From the NCBI RefSeq assembly GCF_003121845.1, contig NZ_QEWQ01000006.1, forward strand, positions 1 through 64,000: a stretch of DNA of 64,000 nt, given 5' to 3'. The DNA comes from Ignatzschineria ureiclastica. Lineage in GTDB: Bacteria; Pseudomonadota; Gammaproteobacteria; Cardiobacteriales; Wohlfahrtiimonadaceae. Made by a program: the position numbers and the translations under genes. A model generated the notes under the pieces. It was not told the origin of the DNA. It did not search any database and worked only from the letters and a program-made list of their open reading frames with translations. Positions 8,600-18,066 of the stretch are shown here, piece by piece (the stretch's first letter is position 1; each line of letters begins with the position of its first letter).

Positions 8600-9510
8600 C
8601 CCCACAAAATATTGCCAATCATCCGTCCCCTCAACGCGCACCTTCTCTTTTTCGAGAAAACTTGCAAGCTTTCTTTGCCTCAAAACTCGCACTTATCGGA
8701 TTTGTAATGGCGCTGATTCTCTTATTGGCTGCCATTTTAGCGCCTTGGATTACGCCACAAAATCCTTACGATCTGTTGCAACTCGATATTCTCGACTCCC
8801 GCTTACCGCCCGGCAGTGAAAATGGTTTAGGCAGTTACACCTATTGGTTGGGCACCGATGGACAAGGTCGGGATCTCTACTCGGCAATTGTCTATGGACT
8901 TCGTATTAGTCTTATTGTCGGCATTGGCTCGGCGATTATCGCGAGTATTTTAGGTACCACAATCGGCATCACTTCTGCCTACTTTGGTGGCCGGATCGAT
9001 GCAATTTTAATGCGAACCGTAGATTTGATGCTCTCTTTCCCCTCTATTTTAATTGCGATGATGATTCTCGCCTATCTCGGAAAAGGGGTGAGTAATGTCA
9101 TTTTAACCTTGGTGATCCTTGAATGGGCTTACTACGCTCGAACTGCGCGCGGTCAAGCCTTAATCGAGCGACAAAAAGAGTATGTGGAAGCTGCGCAAAA
9201 TCTTGTGATTCCTAAATACCGCATTATGCTCAAACATATTCTCATCAACTGTTTACCTGCACTCATTGTCATTGGTGCCTTACAAATTGCAAGAGCGATT
9301 ACCCTTGAGGCAACGATGAGTTTCTTAGGGCTTGGCGTTCCGATTACTGAGCCCTCATTAGGTCTTTTAATTTCAAATGGCTATCAATATCTACTATCAG
9401 GACAATATTGGATTAGCCTCTTTCCCGGCATTGCATTGCTCTTAACGATTGTCTCTCTAAACTTAATCGGCGATCGTTGCCGGACACTGTTTAATCCGAG
9501 GTTACGCTAA
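8596..9510 (+). CDS. Peptide/nickel/opine-type ABC transporter permease (DppC/OppC family)
   Basis: 304 residues. The N-terminal OppC-type region (residues about 15-60, first TM segment) is followed by five further membrane helices. The 'YWLGTDGQGRDLYS' motif is typical of DppC/OppC, and the EAA loop is 'YVEAAQNLVIPKYRIMLKHILIN'. It overlaps the upstream permease by 4 nt and shares 1 nt with the downstream ATPase (TAATG), so the four genes are translationally coupled. Pairs with the DppB-like subunit in the inner membrane. Confidence 0.93.
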   Translation: MTPQNIANHPSPQRAPSLFRENLQAFFASKLALIGFVMALILLLAAILAPWITPQNPYDLLQLDILDSRLPPGSENGLGSYTYWLGTDGQGRDLYSAIVYGLRISLIVGIGSAIIASILGTTIGITSAYFGGRIDAILMRTVDLMLSFPSILIAMMILAYLGKGVSNVILTLVILEWAYYARTARGQALIERQKEYVEAAQNLVIPKYRIMLKHILINCLPALIVIGALQIARAITLEATMSFLGLGVPITEPSLGLLISNGYQYLLSGQYWISLFPGIALLLTIVSLNLIGDRCRTLFNPRLR

Positions 9511-10574
9511 TGGATCGATCATTACTCTTAGATGTGCAACATCTCAAAACCGCTTTCCCAAGTAAAGAGGGGGAGCTATTTGCGGTCAATGATGTCAGTT
9601 TACAGTTACAACCTGGGGAGATTTTAGGACTTGTCGGCGAATCAGGTTCAGGGAAGTCGGTGACTGGTTTTTCCTTGATGAATCTCATTGATAAGCCGGG
9701 AAAAGTGGTGAATGGGAACGTCTATTTTAAAGGACAAGATCTGCTAACACTACCCGAAAAAGCAATGCGTTCTCTTCGGGGTAATCGAATTGCAATGATC
9801 TTTCAAGATCCAATGATGACGCTCAATCCAGTATTACGCATTGATGTGCAGATGATAGAGACATTACAAGCTCACAAAAAGATCAGCTATAAAGCCGCTC
9901 GAGCACGCGCCGAAGAGGCCTTAGCCCTAATGGGAGTTCCTAGCCCTAAAGAGCGACTGCAATCATATCCTTATCAGCTCTCCGGCGGTATGCGTCAGCG
10001 GGTTGCCATTGCCATTGCTCTATTACTGCAACCGGATCTGATTATCGCCGATGAGCCGACGACAGCACTCGATGTCACGATACAAGCGCAGATCTTATCG
10101 GAAGTACAGAAGCTTGCGCATAATTATGGTACTGCGCTGATTTGGATTACCCACGATCTCTCTGTTGTTGCGGGGTTAGCCGATCGTATTGCCGTAATGT
10201 ATGCCGGTAAAATTGTGGAATCAGGCAGCAGCGAAGCCGTTTTAACGCATCCACAACATCCTTATACACAGGGCTTAATCAACAGTTTACCGAGCCATAA
10301 TATTCGGGGAGAACGTTTAACACAGATTAATGGCATTACCCCTAATTTAGCCGATCTCCCGTCAGGTTGTGCCTTTGCCCCTCGCTGTGAACGCGCCACC
10401 GAACAGTGTCACACTCAACCGCATCTAACCCCCATTTCAGAGGATAACTCCGACATTCCTCATCAAGTCAGTTGTTTCTTCCCAAGTCATTCTGTTGAAA
10501 AGAGACAAATCAGGCAATCTATCACATCATCGACCACTTCATCGACCGCAATAGCAGAGGAGCCGACACTATGA
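9510..10574 (+). CDS. ABC transporter ATPase (DppD/OppD family)
   Basis: 354 residues. Walker A GESGSGKS at about residues 43-50, Q-loop 'FQDPMMTLNP', signature LSGGMRQR, Walker B with DEPTTALD, and H-loop 'THDLSVV'. The C-terminal oligopeptide-transporter extension is present, with the conserved 'GCAFAPRCERATEQC' cysteines. An unusual Ser/Thr-rich tail (about residues 325-350) follows the family core. Energises import together with the next ATPase, whose start overlaps this stop by 4 nt. Confidence 0.94.
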   Translation: MDRSLLLDVQHLKTAFPSKEGELFAVNDVSLQLQPGEILGLVGESGSGKSVTGFSLMNLIDKPGKVVNGNVYFKGQDLLTLPEKAMRSLRGNRIAMIFQDPMMTLNPVLRIDVQMIETLQAHKKISYKAARARAEEALALMGVPSPKERLQSYPYQLSGGMRQRVAIAIALLLQPDLIIADEPTTALDVTIQAQILSEVQKLAHNYGTALIWITHDLSVVAGLADRIAVMYAGKIVESGSSEAVLTHPQHPYTQGLINSLPSHNIRGERLTQINGITPNLADLPSGCAFAPRCERATEQCHTQPHLTPISEDNSDIPHQVSCFFPSHSVEKRQIRQSITSSTTSSTAIAEEPTL

Positions 10575-11572
10575 ACTCTCCATTAGTACAATTAGAAGGC
10601 ATCTCTAAATATTTTGGTGCAAAAAAACAGGGCTGGATTGGGCACTATTTAACCCACTTAGGTTTACAGAAATCCCCTACCATTACGGCAGCCGTCAATG
10701 ATGTCAATCTCACGATTCAAAAAGGTGAGGTTGTGGGATTAGTGGGCGAATCAGGTTGTGGCAAATCCACCTTAGGTCGTGTTGTCGCCGGAATTCTTCC
10801 ACCGACTGCCGGCACAATGCGTGTCGAGGGGAAAGCCATTGATGGGATGAATCGTCAAGAATGGAAGGAGACGCAACTACGCATTCAGATGATCTTTCAA
10901 GATCCTTATGCAAGTCTTAATCCTCGGCAACGTGTTGCGAATAGTATCGGGGAAGCACCGCTCATTCATCATTTAGTCTCTACCCAATCTGTAGATCATT
11001 ATGTCAGTGAACAACTTGAACGCGCCGGCTTAAATGCAAGCTACCGGCAGCGGTTTCCGCACCAATTTAGTGGCGGACAGCGACAAAGAATTGGTATTGC
11101 CCGTGCTTTAGCCGTACAACCGGATATGTTGGTCTGCGATGAAGCAGTGGCGGCGCTCGATGTTTCGATTCAAGCACAGATCGTAAATCTCTTTATGGAT
11201 TTGCGAGATGAATTAGATCTCACTTATCTCTTTATTAGTCACGATTTAGGCGTTGTTGAGCATTTCTCTGATCGCGTGGCAATTATGTATTTAGGCCGCA
11301 TAGTGGAAACCGCTACCACCGAAGAGATCTATGCGCATCCTAATCATCCTTACACCCAAGCACTATTAGCTGAAATTCCCCGTATTACCGATCGTAAAAA
11401 ACAATTTGTTGCCATTAAAGGAGAGATTCCAAGCCCCCTCAATCCCCCGGCAGGTTGCCATTTCCACCCACGTTGTCCGCTTGCCACAGAGCAGTGCCGA
11501 GTAGACGCGCCCTTGTTAAAAGAGGTAAGCCCCCAACATTTCAGCGCTTGTCATCTCAATGATCAGGCGTAA
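10571..11572 (+). CDS. ABC transporter ATPase (DppF/OppF family)
   Basis: 333 residues. Walker A GESGCGKST, Q-loop 'FQDPYASLNPRQRV', signature FSGGQRQR, H-loop 'SHDLGVVEHF', and the C-terminal 'AGCHFHPRCPLATEQC' cysteine motif of OppF-type ATPases. The Walker B/D-loop reads DEAVAALD rather than the commoner DEP(T/S)SALD, keeping the catalytic Glu. An insertion near residues 18-35 ('KKQGWIGHYLTHLGLQKSP') before Walker A is seen in several DppF proteins. It forms the heterodimeric nucleotide-binding unit with the preceding gene. Confidence 0.94.
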   Translation: MNSPLVQLEGISKYFGAKKQGWIGHYLTHLGLQKSPTITAAVNDVNLTIQKGEVVGLVGESGCGKSTLGRVVAGILPPTAGTMRVEGKAIDGMNRQEWKETQLRIQMIFQDPYASLNPRQRVANSIGEAPLIHHLVSTQSVDHYVSEQLERAGLNASYRQRFPHQFSGGQRQRIGIARALAVQPDMLVCDEAVAALDVSIQAQIVNLFMDLRDELDLTYLFISHDLGVVEHFSDRVAIMYLGRIVETATTEEIYAHPNHPYTQALLAEIPRITDRKKQFVAIKGEIPSPLNPPAGCHFHPRCPLATEQCRVDAPLLKEVSPQHFSACHLNDQA

Positions 11573-11692
11573 AACCCCAATGCTTAATGCCGATCATCTA
11601 CTCAAATCATTATCACTCGTAGCAATAAGAACAAGATAACAACAATACATCACCCCCAGATAACACCAAACTATAAACACCAAGGAGATATT

Positions 11693-13261
11693 ATGAAAAA
11701 ATTACTGACTATCGCCCTACTTTCAGGGCTACTCGGCACCGGGGCACTAGCGCAAGAAAATCATCTCAAAATCGCATTTGCCGATAACCTCTCATCACTT
11801 GATCCACAGCTCAATAATTTTGCCGGCGATCGCTCTGCAAGCATCTTCTTCTTTGACACTTTAGTAGAAGATAAAAATGGCGGACAACTTTATCCCGCAC
11901 TCGCTGAAAGTTGGCGCAATATCGATCCTTTGACCTGGGAAATTAAGCTTCGCAGCGATATTCTTTGGAATAATGGTACGCCTGTCACTGCCGAAGATGT
12001 GGTCTATTCCATTGAACGTATTCGCAATGTTCCCGGCTCTGTTGCACCCTTTACCGGCTATGTTCGCACCATTGATACGGTGACGATTCTAGATCCTACA
12101 ACGCTCGAAATTAAAACGAATGTGCCCAATCCTGACTTACCGCTCAATCTCACTTCCGTCTACATTGTCAATAAAGCGGTTACTGAGCAAGCGAGTAGCG
12201 AAGATTTTAACTCGGGGAAAGCGTTAGTGAGTACAGGGGCTTATAAGCTGGTGAGCTATACACCGGGGGAAAAAGTCGTAGCCGAGAAGAATCCGCAATA
12301 TTGGGGAGAAGCACCGGTTTGGGATACGGTAGAATATCTCTATATGCCAAATGCCGCTTCCCGTACCGCGGCACTCCTATCCGGCGGTGTTGATGTAATC
12401 GATAAAGTGTCGGTTTCAGATCTTGCCCGCTTACAGAAAGAGTCAAAAGTAGAAGTCTTCCCCTATGATGGTTTACGGGTATTCCTACTGCAACCGAGCT
12501 TCAATTCTGCGGTGAATCAATATATTACCGATAATAACGGGAAGCCTCTACCAACCAATCCCCTCCTCGATCAAAGAGTGCGAGAAGCATTATCAATCGC
12601 TATTAATCGGGAAGCCATTGCCGATCGTATTTTACAAAATGGCGTAACCGTTGCTAATCAGTGGATGCCGAAAGATAGTACAGGTTATAACCCGGATATC
12701 GCACCGATTCCCTTCGATGCGGCAAGGGCAAAAACCCTCTTAGCGGAAGCGGGTTACCCTGATGGGTTCCAAATTACCATTCACGTGCCGACCGATCGCT
12801 ATCCTTTAGCGCCGGAAACAGTCCAAGCCGTTGCACAATTTTGGACGCGCATTGGTGTTAAAACACAGGTAGAAGTGGTGCCTTGGGCGGTCTACTCCTC
12901 TGCAGCTCGTCAAAATGAGTATGCCGTATCTGTCATTGCTTGGGGAAATGGTACCGGCGAGGCTTCTTATGCAATGGTTAATATTCTCGCAACGGTGAAT
13001 CCTGAAGCGGGTTTAGGGGCATCTAACTGGGGACACTATAGTAGTGAAAAACTCGATAATAGCCTGAAAGCGGTCACTACTGAATTTGATAGTGCAAAAC
13101 GAGAAGCCTTAATGCAAGAGGCAGCGGTTACTGTGAGTGAGGAAGTGGGTATTATTCCGCTATTTCATTACAAAAATATCTGGGCAGCAAAAAAAGGATT
13201 AATCGTAAAACCCCTTCGTTCAGATCGAACTGTACCGCAAATGGTTACGCCACAAAAGTAA
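11693..13261 (+). CDS. ABC transporter substrate-binding protein (SBP family 5, KPN_01854-like)
   Basis: 522 residues. Signal peptide MKKLLTIALLSGLLGTGALA, probably cut after ALA at residue 20. The cut is not followed by Cys, so this is a soluble periplasmic protein rather than a lipoprotein. The family-5 pattern is clear: 'LDPQL.N', 'LVEDKNGGQLYPALAESW', 'LRSDILWNNGTPVTAEDVVYSIERI', 'DQRVREALSIAINREAI'. AAGGAGATATT stands before the ATG. The ligand is unknown. The company of a thioesterase-like hydrolase and two CMD-fold proteins matches the set I recall as TIGR04028/04029/04030, so the ligand need not be a peptide. Confidence 0.9.
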   Translation: MKKLLTIALLSGLLGTGALAQENHLKIAFADNLSSLDPQLNNFAGDRSASIFFFDTLVEDKNGGQLYPALAESWRNIDPLTWEIKLRSDILWNNGTPVTAEDVVYSIERIRNVPGSVAPFTGYVRTIDTVTILDPTTLEIKTNVPNPDLPLNLTSVYIVNKAVTEQASSEDFNSGKALVSTGAYKLVSYTPGEKVVAEKNPQYWGEAPVWDTVEYLYMPNAASRTAALLSGGVDVIDKVSVSDLARLQKESKVEVFPYDGLRVFLLQPSFNSAVNQYITDNNGKPLPTNPLLDQRVREALSIAINREAIADRILQNGVTVANQWMPKDSTGYNPDIAPIPFDAARAKTLLAEAGYPDGFQITIHVPTDRYPLAPETVQAVAQFWTRIGVKTQVEVVPWAVYSSAARQNEYAVSVIAWGNGTGEASYAMVNILATVNPEAGLGASNWGHYSSEKLDNSLKAVTTEFDSAKREALMQEAAVTVSEEVGIIPLFHYKNIWAAKKGLIVKPLRSDRTVPQMVTPQK

Positions 13262-13389
13262 TTCATAGCAATCATCCCTAGAAACAATACGGCAAGTATC
13301 CCATTGTCGTAAATAGATCACTGTCATCGAATCTCAAAGATTGCAAAATCTTAAACAATTTCAAAACAGCCAAAAGGAGCATTCATCTA

Positions 13390-14697
13390 ATGGAACTGAT
13401 CATTACGCCCACTAAAGCGACCATTGATACTCCTCGAGAGATTCGAGTCAGTGGTTTACAACCATTTGAAACGATCGAAATATCCACAGAAACACTCCGC
13501 GCGGGCATTCCTTGGCGCAGTCACGCACGATTTAAAGCCGATGTAACGGGAATGGTCGATCTCACTCAACAAGCCCCCTTGCCCGATAGAGATCAAGATT
13601 ATCAAACGATCGATCCTATGGGACTGATCTGGTCTCAAACACCGGATCAGATCGCACAAGATCACGCGACAGATACACCGATTTTCTCTCAAGATCTCTT
13701 CGAAACTATTGCGACCCAAGTAAGGGTTACTGGGGTACAAGGCACTATAGAGGCAACCCTCTGGCAACAACTTGCAGATCAAGGGATTCGCCGTATTGAA
13801 GTGCGAGAAAAGGGATTAGTCGGTGTAATATATCAACCGAAAACAGAAGGGCCTCATCCGGCAATAATGATTCTCAATGGTTCTGGCGGCGGAATGAATG
13901 AACCCCGCGCAGCGCTCTATGTAAGTCGAGGATATATCGCCTTTGCCTTGGCCTACTTCAAAGCACCGGGACTATCAGACTATATTTCCAATACGAATCT
14001 AGAATATTTTAAAACTGGGCTCGATTGGTTACGTCACCGTTATACACCTCTCCATAACTTTGTGGCACTCAACGGGCAATCTCGAGGGGGCGAACTTGTA
14101 TTACTATTAGCAAGCCTCTTTCCTGATGATGTTTCCGCTGTAATCGCCTATGTTCCGGGCGCTGTAATTCATTCCGGACAAAATGCGGCCGATCCAAAAA
14201 TTGGGCGAGAAGCGCCTACTTGGTACTATCAAGGGAAAGCGCTCCCCCACCTTTGGGAGAATAATCGCACTGCGAGCTGGGCCCCTTTTGATGAAGGTCC
14301 TAATCCTCATCGGCACGAATGGGCAATCTTAACAGCCCTTGATGACCCGGAAGCCGTTGAACGTGCGATGATTCCTGTGGAGAAGATCCGATCGCCGATT
14401 CTCTTAATCTCCGGCACTGATGATGGGGCTTGGCCCTCAAGCCGCTATTGCCGAATGATTATTGATCGATTGGCGCAATATGATTTTCCCTATGCTGTCC
14501 GCTGGTGTGATACGCCTAATGCCGGACATAACATTCTCTTCCCTTATCTACCCACAACGCAAATTACCCATACGCATCCGGTTTCAGGGCGCATTAATAG
14601 TAATGGAGGTTGCCCTCAAGCCAATGCCAAGGCAAATGAAGCGAGTTGGCAGGCAGTACAAACCTTTTTAACAGATCTACTCAAGGAATCTCTATGA
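13390..14697 (+). CDS. Acyl-CoA thioesterase / BAAT-like alpha/beta hydrolase
   Basis: 435 residues. The N-terminal Ig-like domain (about 1-130, 'ITPTKATIDTPREIRVSGLQP') and the C-terminal alpha/beta hydrolase domain match the bile-acid-CoA:amino-acid N-acyltransferase / acyl-CoA thioesterase family. The nucleophile elbow is GQSRGG, a Ser as in the thioesterases rather than the Cys of true acyltransferases. 'SGTDDGAWPS' carries the likely acid and 'NAGHNI' the catalytic His. No signal peptide. Likely cleaves a thioester or an acyl conjugate imported by the upstream ABC system; the substrate is inferred from context only. Its stop overlaps the next start (ATGA). Confidence 0.83.
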   Translation: MELIITPTKATIDTPREIRVSGLQPFETIEISTETLRAGIPWRSHARFKADVTGMVDLTQQAPLPDRDQDYQTIDPMGLIWSQTPDQIAQDHATDTPIFSQDLFETIATQVRVTGVQGTIEATLWQQLADQGIRRIEVREKGLVGVIYQPKTEGPHPAIMILNGSGGGMNEPRAALYVSRGYIAFALAYFKAPGLSDYISNTNLEYFKTGLDWLRHRYTPLHNFVALNGQSRGGELVLLLASLFPDDVSAVIAYVPGAVIHSGQNAADPKIGREAPTWYYQGKALPHLWENNRTASWAPFDEGPNPHRHEWAILTALDDPEAVERAMIPVEKIRSPILLISGTDDGAWPSSRYCRMIIDRLAQYDFPYAVRWCDTPNAGHNILFPYLPTTQITHTHPVSGRINSNGGCPQANAKANEASWQAVQTFLTDLLKESL

Positions 14698-15266
14698 CAC
14701 AATTGAATCCCACGATGCAGATCGGTGCGGACAATCCCGCCGAGCATCAAGCCGAAAATCAGACGCATCAATTGGATCTCATCGATACGCTATTAAAACT
14801 CAATCCCGCAGGAAGCACCTATCGCGCGCGCCATTTTCGAGATAATATCTGTCACAGCACACAAGCCAGCTATGATGCGCTCTTTAGCAACAAACTACAT
14901 CTCCCCCTACAAACCCGTTGGCTTGTTGCACTCTATGCCGCTCAACTGACACAATCGCACGAATTAACCCGTCATTATCTCAATGAAGCAGAGGATGCAG
15001 GTGTTACTGAAGAGGCTTTACAAGCGGTTTTGCAGGATGATCTTGATCTCATTTCTGAGCCTACTTTACGCGCTATTTTACACTTTACCCGCACTTTAAC
15101 CCTCAAGCCGATTGAAGGGGATCAAAGCGCCCTACTCGACCTTGAAAGCGCCGGTGTTGCAACGGCAGATTGTATCGCTTTGGCACAGTTGATCGCCTTT
15201 CTCTCTTATCAAATTCGGTTAGTTACCGGTCTGAAAGCAATGCAAGCCTTGGAGGATACCCAATGA
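14694..15266 (+). CDS. CMD-domain protein, Avi_7170-like family
   Basis: 190 residues from the ATG at 14694, which overlaps the thioesterase stop by 4 nt and follows AAGGAATCT. An upstream in-frame start at 14646 would lie inside the thioesterase gene. The fold is the all-helical carboxymuconolactone-decarboxylase/AhpD type, but the AhpD-style CxxC is absent: the only Cys residues are in 'DNICHS' and 'ADCIAL'. It is the partner of the next CMD gene. I recognise the pair as resembling TIGR04029 (this one) and TIGR04030. The biochemical role of these families is not known. Confidence 0.75.
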   Translation: MTQLNPTMQIGADNPAEHQAENQTHQLDLIDTLLKLNPAGSTYRARHFRDNICHSTQASYDALFSNKLHLPLQTRWLVALYAAQLTQSHELTRHYLNEAEDAGVTEEALQAVLQDDLDLISEPTLRAILHFTRTLTLKPIEGDQSALLDLESAGVATADCIALAQLIAFLSYQIRLVTGLKAMQALEDTQ

Positions 15267-15847
15267 AAAACCCAATTAGAGCCAATGGCTTTACCAATGA
15301 AGTGCTCGGCTGGAAAGCTTGGCTCAAAGTCCTCGACCTCAAACAAGCAACGTCGGAGCAGATCGCGGTTTTAGAAGAGAGCCACCCTAAAGCTAAAACG
15401 ATGGATTACTATCTGCTACTCGCACATCAACCTGAAATTCTACATCATCGCTCGCAAACCTATAATGAGATTATGTATGCCCCCGAAGGATTAAGCAGAG
15501 CCGAACGGGAGCTCGGCGCGTTAACTGTCTCGCAAATTAATGGCTGTGTCTACTGTGCTTCTGTTCATTCTCAACGTTTTGTAATGGCCTCAAAACGCCC
15601 GGAACTGGTGCAACCGATCTTTGAGAATCCAAGGACTGCCGCAGAAACAGCTCGCGATGCTGCGATTATTGACCTTGCCATTGCCCTAACCGAACAACCC
15701 GGCACACTCAACCCGCAATATATCGAAAACCTCAAAGCCACAGGTCTTGATGAATTAGAAATCCTCGACCTCATCCAAGCAGTCTCAATCTTCGGCTGGG
15801 CAAATCGCTTAATGCTCAATTTAGGAGAAGCCATTCTGCCTGAGTAG
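15263..15847 (+). CDS. Alkylhydroperoxidase-domain (AhpD-like) protein, Avi_7169-like family
   Basis: 194 residues from the ATG at 15263, which overlaps the previous stop (ATGA) and has TTGGAGG upstream. A longer in-frame start at 15170 lies deep in the previous gene and is unlikely. The AhpD motif 'NGCVYCASVHSQRF' supplies the redox-active CxxC and the following His of the peroxidase/CMD fold. It is the last gene of the seven-gene cluster, with a terminator 45 nt further on. It probably acts on a peroxide or a redox step linked to the imported compound; the substrate is unknown. Confidence 0.83.
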   Translation: MKNPIRANGFTNEVLGWKAWLKVLDLKQATSEQIAVLEESHPKAKTMDYYLLLAHQPEILHHRSQTYNEIMYAPEGLSRAERELGALTVSQINGCVYCASVHSQRFVMASKRPELVQPIFENPRTAAETARDAAIIDLAIALTEQPGTLNPQYIENLKATGLDELEILDLIQAVSIFGWANRLMLNLGEAILPE

Positions 15848-15890
15848 GAACTATTGTAAGAAACAGTGCTTGAGATAGAAGAAAGAAGAG

Positions 15891-15915
15891 AGAAACCCGC
15901 GCAAGCGGGTTTTCT
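15891..15915 (+). terminator. Terminator of the ABC / thioesterase / CMD operon
   Basis: Compact GC-rich hairpin AAACCCGC-GCAA-GCGGGTTT (GNRA-type tetraloop) followed by TTCT. Confidence 0.8.
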
Positions 15916-16115
15916 GGTTTTAGATAAATAACAGATAAATCAATAACCGATTGTTTTAAAAATTATGTTAAATAGCTTATAAGATACAAAGCAATATCTT
16001 ATTATAATTATATAATAAGATTAATTTATTATGACTCTATAGACACAACCTGTCATAAAACAATGCTACTATATTTATAAATCAATAACCTATTAAACAT
16101 CCACCGGAGAGAAAA

Positions 16116-16907
16116 ATGAAACAACTACTCAAAATAGCTACGCTCACTTTGTTGGCTTCTTCAATGTCATTGGCATTTGGGCAAACTGAGAGAAGTGCGC
16201 GTATTATGCCGATAACTTCAGACTATATTGGTCAAGGTTACTGCTCTTATCTATTTAAAGTCGATAATGGTGGTTCAGGTTCGGAATTTAAGAATTTAAA
16301 ACTTTCACTCAATGCGAAAGATATGTTCGGTCAAATTATTGATCAGCAAAAACTAGAGATCGAGGGCTTTGGAGATTCTAATGCTACAAGTACAACTTTT
16401 GGCTTATTAGAAACAGAATGTATTGATGCACTACATGAATTTGAGATCGTGGATGCTCAAGAGAGGCAACCCGATGGTCGTTGGTTGCAATTACCGCTCT
16501 ACCTCTTTTCTGTAGACAATCCTAAATTACCACGAATGACGATTAAAACAGCTCCCGGAGCAGATCTCATTCATCGGAATTTTATCGGTACCTGGGTGAC
16601 AGATAAATCTCTTTGTAGTAATCCGGAGATTTTAGATGATAGCCAATATATTCTCACAATTTCTGGGGATACTGTTCGTTTAAATGGTTGGATGTTCACC
16701 TATACCGAGAGCTTTCCTGGATTAAATGCTGGCGATAATGAAGACTTTAATACCCCTGAGGCCTTTGGTGGAATAGCAGAGTTTTTCCAATTTGCACCGG
16801 ATTATTCCCAAACCTATGGCAAAAGAGAAACAAGCTATCATCTCAATAAAGGTAAGCTCACGATCAATGATGGAGATCTGAGCTTTGTTTCATGCCAACG
16901 CAGATAA
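16116..16907 (+). CDS. Secreted protein of unknown function
   Basis: 263 residues. The signal peptide is about residues 1-22 (MKQLLKIATLTLLASSMSLAFG). The mature protein has four Cys ('GYCSY', 'TECID', 'SLCSN', 'VSCQR') that could form two disulfides in the periplasm. The second half ('FIGTWVTDKSLCSNPEILDDSQYILTI...') looks like a lipocalin/META-style 'GTW.....C' beta domain, but I cannot assign a family. CACCGGAGAG precedes the ATG. Monocistronic, between two terminators. No link to the neighbouring eut locus is evident. Confidence 0.65.
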   Translation: MKQLLKIATLTLLASSMSLAFGQTERSARIMPITSDYIGQGYCSYLFKVDNGGSGSEFKNLKLSLNAKDMFGQIIDQQKLEIEGFGDSNATSTTFGLLETECIDALHEFEIVDAQERQPDGRWLQLPLYLFSVDNPKLPRMTIKTAPGADLIHRNFIGTWVTDKSLCSNPEILDDSQYILTISGDTVRLNGWMFTYTESFPGLNAGDNEDFNTPEAFGGIAEFFQFAPDYSQTYGKRETSYHLNKGKLTINDGDLSFVSCQRR

Positions 16908-16947
16908 TAAAGGATTGCTTACATCAAGTTAACATGCATCACTCTAT

Positions 16948-16977
16948 AAGGGATCAATCCACACTGATCCCTTTCTT
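16948..16977. terminator. Bidirectional terminator between the secreted protein and eutR
   Basis: Stem AAGGGATCA / TGATCCCTT with an 8-nt loop, then TTCTT. It lies between the convergent gene at 16116 and eutR and can serve both. Confidence 0.75.
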
Positions 16978-16995
16978 ATATTGAAAGAATCAATT

Positions 16996-18066
16996 TTAAT
17001 GAAACCGTAACCGCTGATTCAGTGTTTGAGAGGGGCGTTCTTTAAAGAGGGATTGATAATCTTGGGAGAATTGACCCATATGCCAAAATCCCCAAGCCAT
17101 TGCGGCATCTTGAACGGTTATAAATTCAGAATAGGGACTTTTTAATTCCCTACGCACAGCATTGAGTTTAATCGCTTTCAGGTAAGTAACCGGTGAAACG
17201 TGCCAAATATTATTAAAGGCCGTTTGTAACGTTCGTCGGCTTATATGGAGATATTCACAAATATCTAAAATCGTCATCTCATCGCGGCATCGGGCATTAT
17301 CAAGAATAAATTCATGGGCTTTTTGCACAATATTGATATGATTCAGCCGGGATTTAGGAAGTACAATACGGGGAGATTGATCGATATTATGAAAAAGCAG
17401 ATCAAGCAAATCTAACAAGTCATAACGCAATGTTTTAAGTGTGGCTTCATTATTGAGAATATGCGGCGTATGTTGCGCCATCTCAAGCAACACCTCAATC
17501 GTATTACAGAGACGTAATTTATCTGTTGGCTGCATTGCAATAGTCATTTGACTGGCTAAATGTTTCAGCGGTAATGGACGCTGTAGAAATACTTCAAAAT
17601 AACTCTCTAATAGTGAGAGATCGACCACTAATCCTAAGATCGTATAGTCATCCGGAGTATTGAGACCAAATTCCTGCCCACCAATTTGAATACCAACCAA
17701 GTTATCCGCAAGCTCATTATGACCGATCATCCCATGTTCGCTATTATTCGGTACAGGAATCCCGATCCAAATCGCACCCGGCCAAACCATACACTTTTGC
17801 TGAACCAATTTACTAGTGTACTCTTTAAAGAATTGAATGCCCTCAATCCATCCCTCTTTAACATACCCAGAAAATTCCCCAGGTTGAATCTGATTATAGA
17901 GCTGTTGCCAACCGGTGATATTACACGCATGTTCATAGACATCATTCGATTGACGTAGTTGAATCTGATTCAGTGTTGCGATAGGACGCAAGTTATCTGC
18001 TGAATCAACAAGATTTGTAGAGTATTTATGAAATCGATGAAGATCAATTTTATCTTTGTAACCCAT
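16996..18066 (-). CDS. eutR: AraC-family activator of ethanolamine utilisation, EutR
   Basis: 356 residues. In Salmonella, EutR senses ethanolamine plus adenosylcobalamin and activates eut. The EutR pattern is present along the whole length: 'SNDVYEHA..ITGWQQLYNQIQPGEF', 'FKEYTS', 'VWPGAIWIGIP', 'TPDDYTILG', and the C-terminal double helix-turn-helix 'ILDICEYLHISRRTLQTAFNNI...NAVRRELKSPYSEFITVQDAAMAWGFWHMGQFSQDYQSLF'. I prefer the ATG at 18066, which has AGGTGAGGA at proper spacing, over the in-frame GTG at 18078. In Salmonella eutR ends the operon. Here it is divergent from the eutJSP operon. Confidence 0.95.
   Translation of the reverse strand: MGYKDKIDLHRFHKYSTNLVDSADNLRPIATLNQIQLRQSNDVYEHACNITGWQQLYNQIQPGEFSGYVKEGWIEGIQFFKEYTSKLVQQKCMVWPGAIWIGIPVPNNSEHGMIGHNELADNLVGIQIGGQEFGLNTPDDYTILGLVVDLSLLESYFEVFLQRPLPLKHLASQMTIAMQPTDKLRLCNTIEVLLEMAQHTPHILNNEATLKTLRYDLLDLLDLLFHNIDQSPRIVLPKSRLNHINIVQKAHEFILDNARCRDEMTILDICEYLHISRRTLQTAFNNIWHVSPVTYLKAIKLNAVRRELKSPYSEFITVQDAAMAWGFWHMGQFSQDYQSLFKERPSQTLNQRLRFH

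Noticed and set aside
14646-14693. Longer N-terminus for the first CMD-domain protein
   Set aside because: The extra 16 residues lie inside the thioesterase gene; the ATGA overlap at 14694 with a ribosome-binding site explains the start better.
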